Source: Candidatus Azambacteria bacterium (GTDB taxonomy: Bacteria; Patescibacteriota; Minisyncoccia; GWC2-36-17; JACQAJ01). From it: a stretch of 5,246 nt of DNA. The DNA is taken from positions 1 to 5,246 of the forward strand of contig JACQAJ010000025.1 of assembly GCA_016195045.1 (NCBI GenBank), given 5' to 3'. This document shows positions 5,143 through 5,246 of this stretch, piece after piece. Below the pieces are notes generated by a model. That model was not told the DNA's origin and made no database searches. It saw only the letters and a program-made list of their open reading frames with translations. A program made the translations under genes and the position numbers. Each line of letters opens with the position of its first letter. The first letter of the stretch is position 1.

Positions 5143-5160
5143 CTAGTAGCTTTTTAGGCC
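5133..5160 (+). repeat. AGCT array over the rpmA stop codon (array C)
   Basis: Units AGCTTCTT (5133), AGCTAGT (5141), AGCTTTTT (5148) and a degenerate AGGCC (5156) follow at 8, 7 and 8 nt. The 12-mer ttagcttcttag (5131-5142) and the 11-mer tagctttttag (5147-5157) both recur exactly in array A (4733-4744, 4726-4736). The T-run at 5151-5155 after the small agcta-g-tagct palindrome could give weak termination. Confidence 0.6.
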
Positions 5161-5246
5161 ACCCATCTCTAAATTAACAAAATTATTTTCAAAAACCGTC
5201 TCACATTTCTAAAGGCGAATGATTTTATCGAAAAATACTTGGCGGA

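Noticed and set aside
5169..5246. Possible gene fragments at the right edge (minus-strand frame open from the edge to a stop at 5169-5171; plus-strand ATG at 5219 after aaagg)
   Set aside because: Both are too short to recognise, and the aaagg is only about 3 nt from the ATG; neither can be told from chance.

Overview
The window looks like a piece of an AT-rich genome of a Candidate Phyla Radiation (Patescibacteria) bacterium. The case rests on gene content: a short ribosomal protein L27 of the type seen in that group, a small single-pass membrane protein with a C-terminal Cys-containing 'sunset'-type domain, a lysozyme-like membrane protein ending in an FYYSDEL..FP tail, and a large secreted protein built from IPT/TIG-like domains. 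All visible genes fit the standard genetic code and none of the four visible starts has a convincing Shine-Dalgarno sequence. The assignment is by recognition, not by a search.

Layout. Positions 1-1283 hold two plus-strand genes 12 nt apart: the C-terminal end of a protein that resembles PD-(D/E)XK (RecB/Cas4-like) nucleases, then a membrane-anchored lysozyme-like protein. They converge on a minus-strand gene (1357-3963) for an 868-residue secreted multidomain protein. A nested inverted repeat (1320-1405) sits on this junction and encodes the last residues of the big protein. Positions 3964-4350 are a 387-nt intergenic region with two separate parts. The part next to the big gene has an extended -10 promoter, two matches to the DnaA-box consensus, an 8-bp tandem repeat and AT-rich tracts. 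The part from 4175 to 4320 is a block of four hairpins bounded by 9-bp inverted repeats and looks like a compound REP (BIME-like) element. A minus-strand gene for the small sunset-type membrane protein follows (4351-4698). A 162-nt divergent spacer, largely made of 7-8-bp periodic 'AGCTTnTT' units, separates it from rpmA (4861-5142). The same units run through the rpmA stop codon. The last ~100 nt hold nothing that can be assigned.

How the genes relate. The lysozyme-like protein, the TIG protein and the sunset-type protein are all predicted to be membrane-bound or secreted, so the centre of the window is about the cell envelope. rpmA is a housekeeping translation gene. I see no defence system, CRISPR array, tRNA or complete transposon. 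The more unusual content is in the non-coding DNA: three unrelated kinds of palindromic or periodic repeat and a possible DnaA-binding region within about 1.2 kb.
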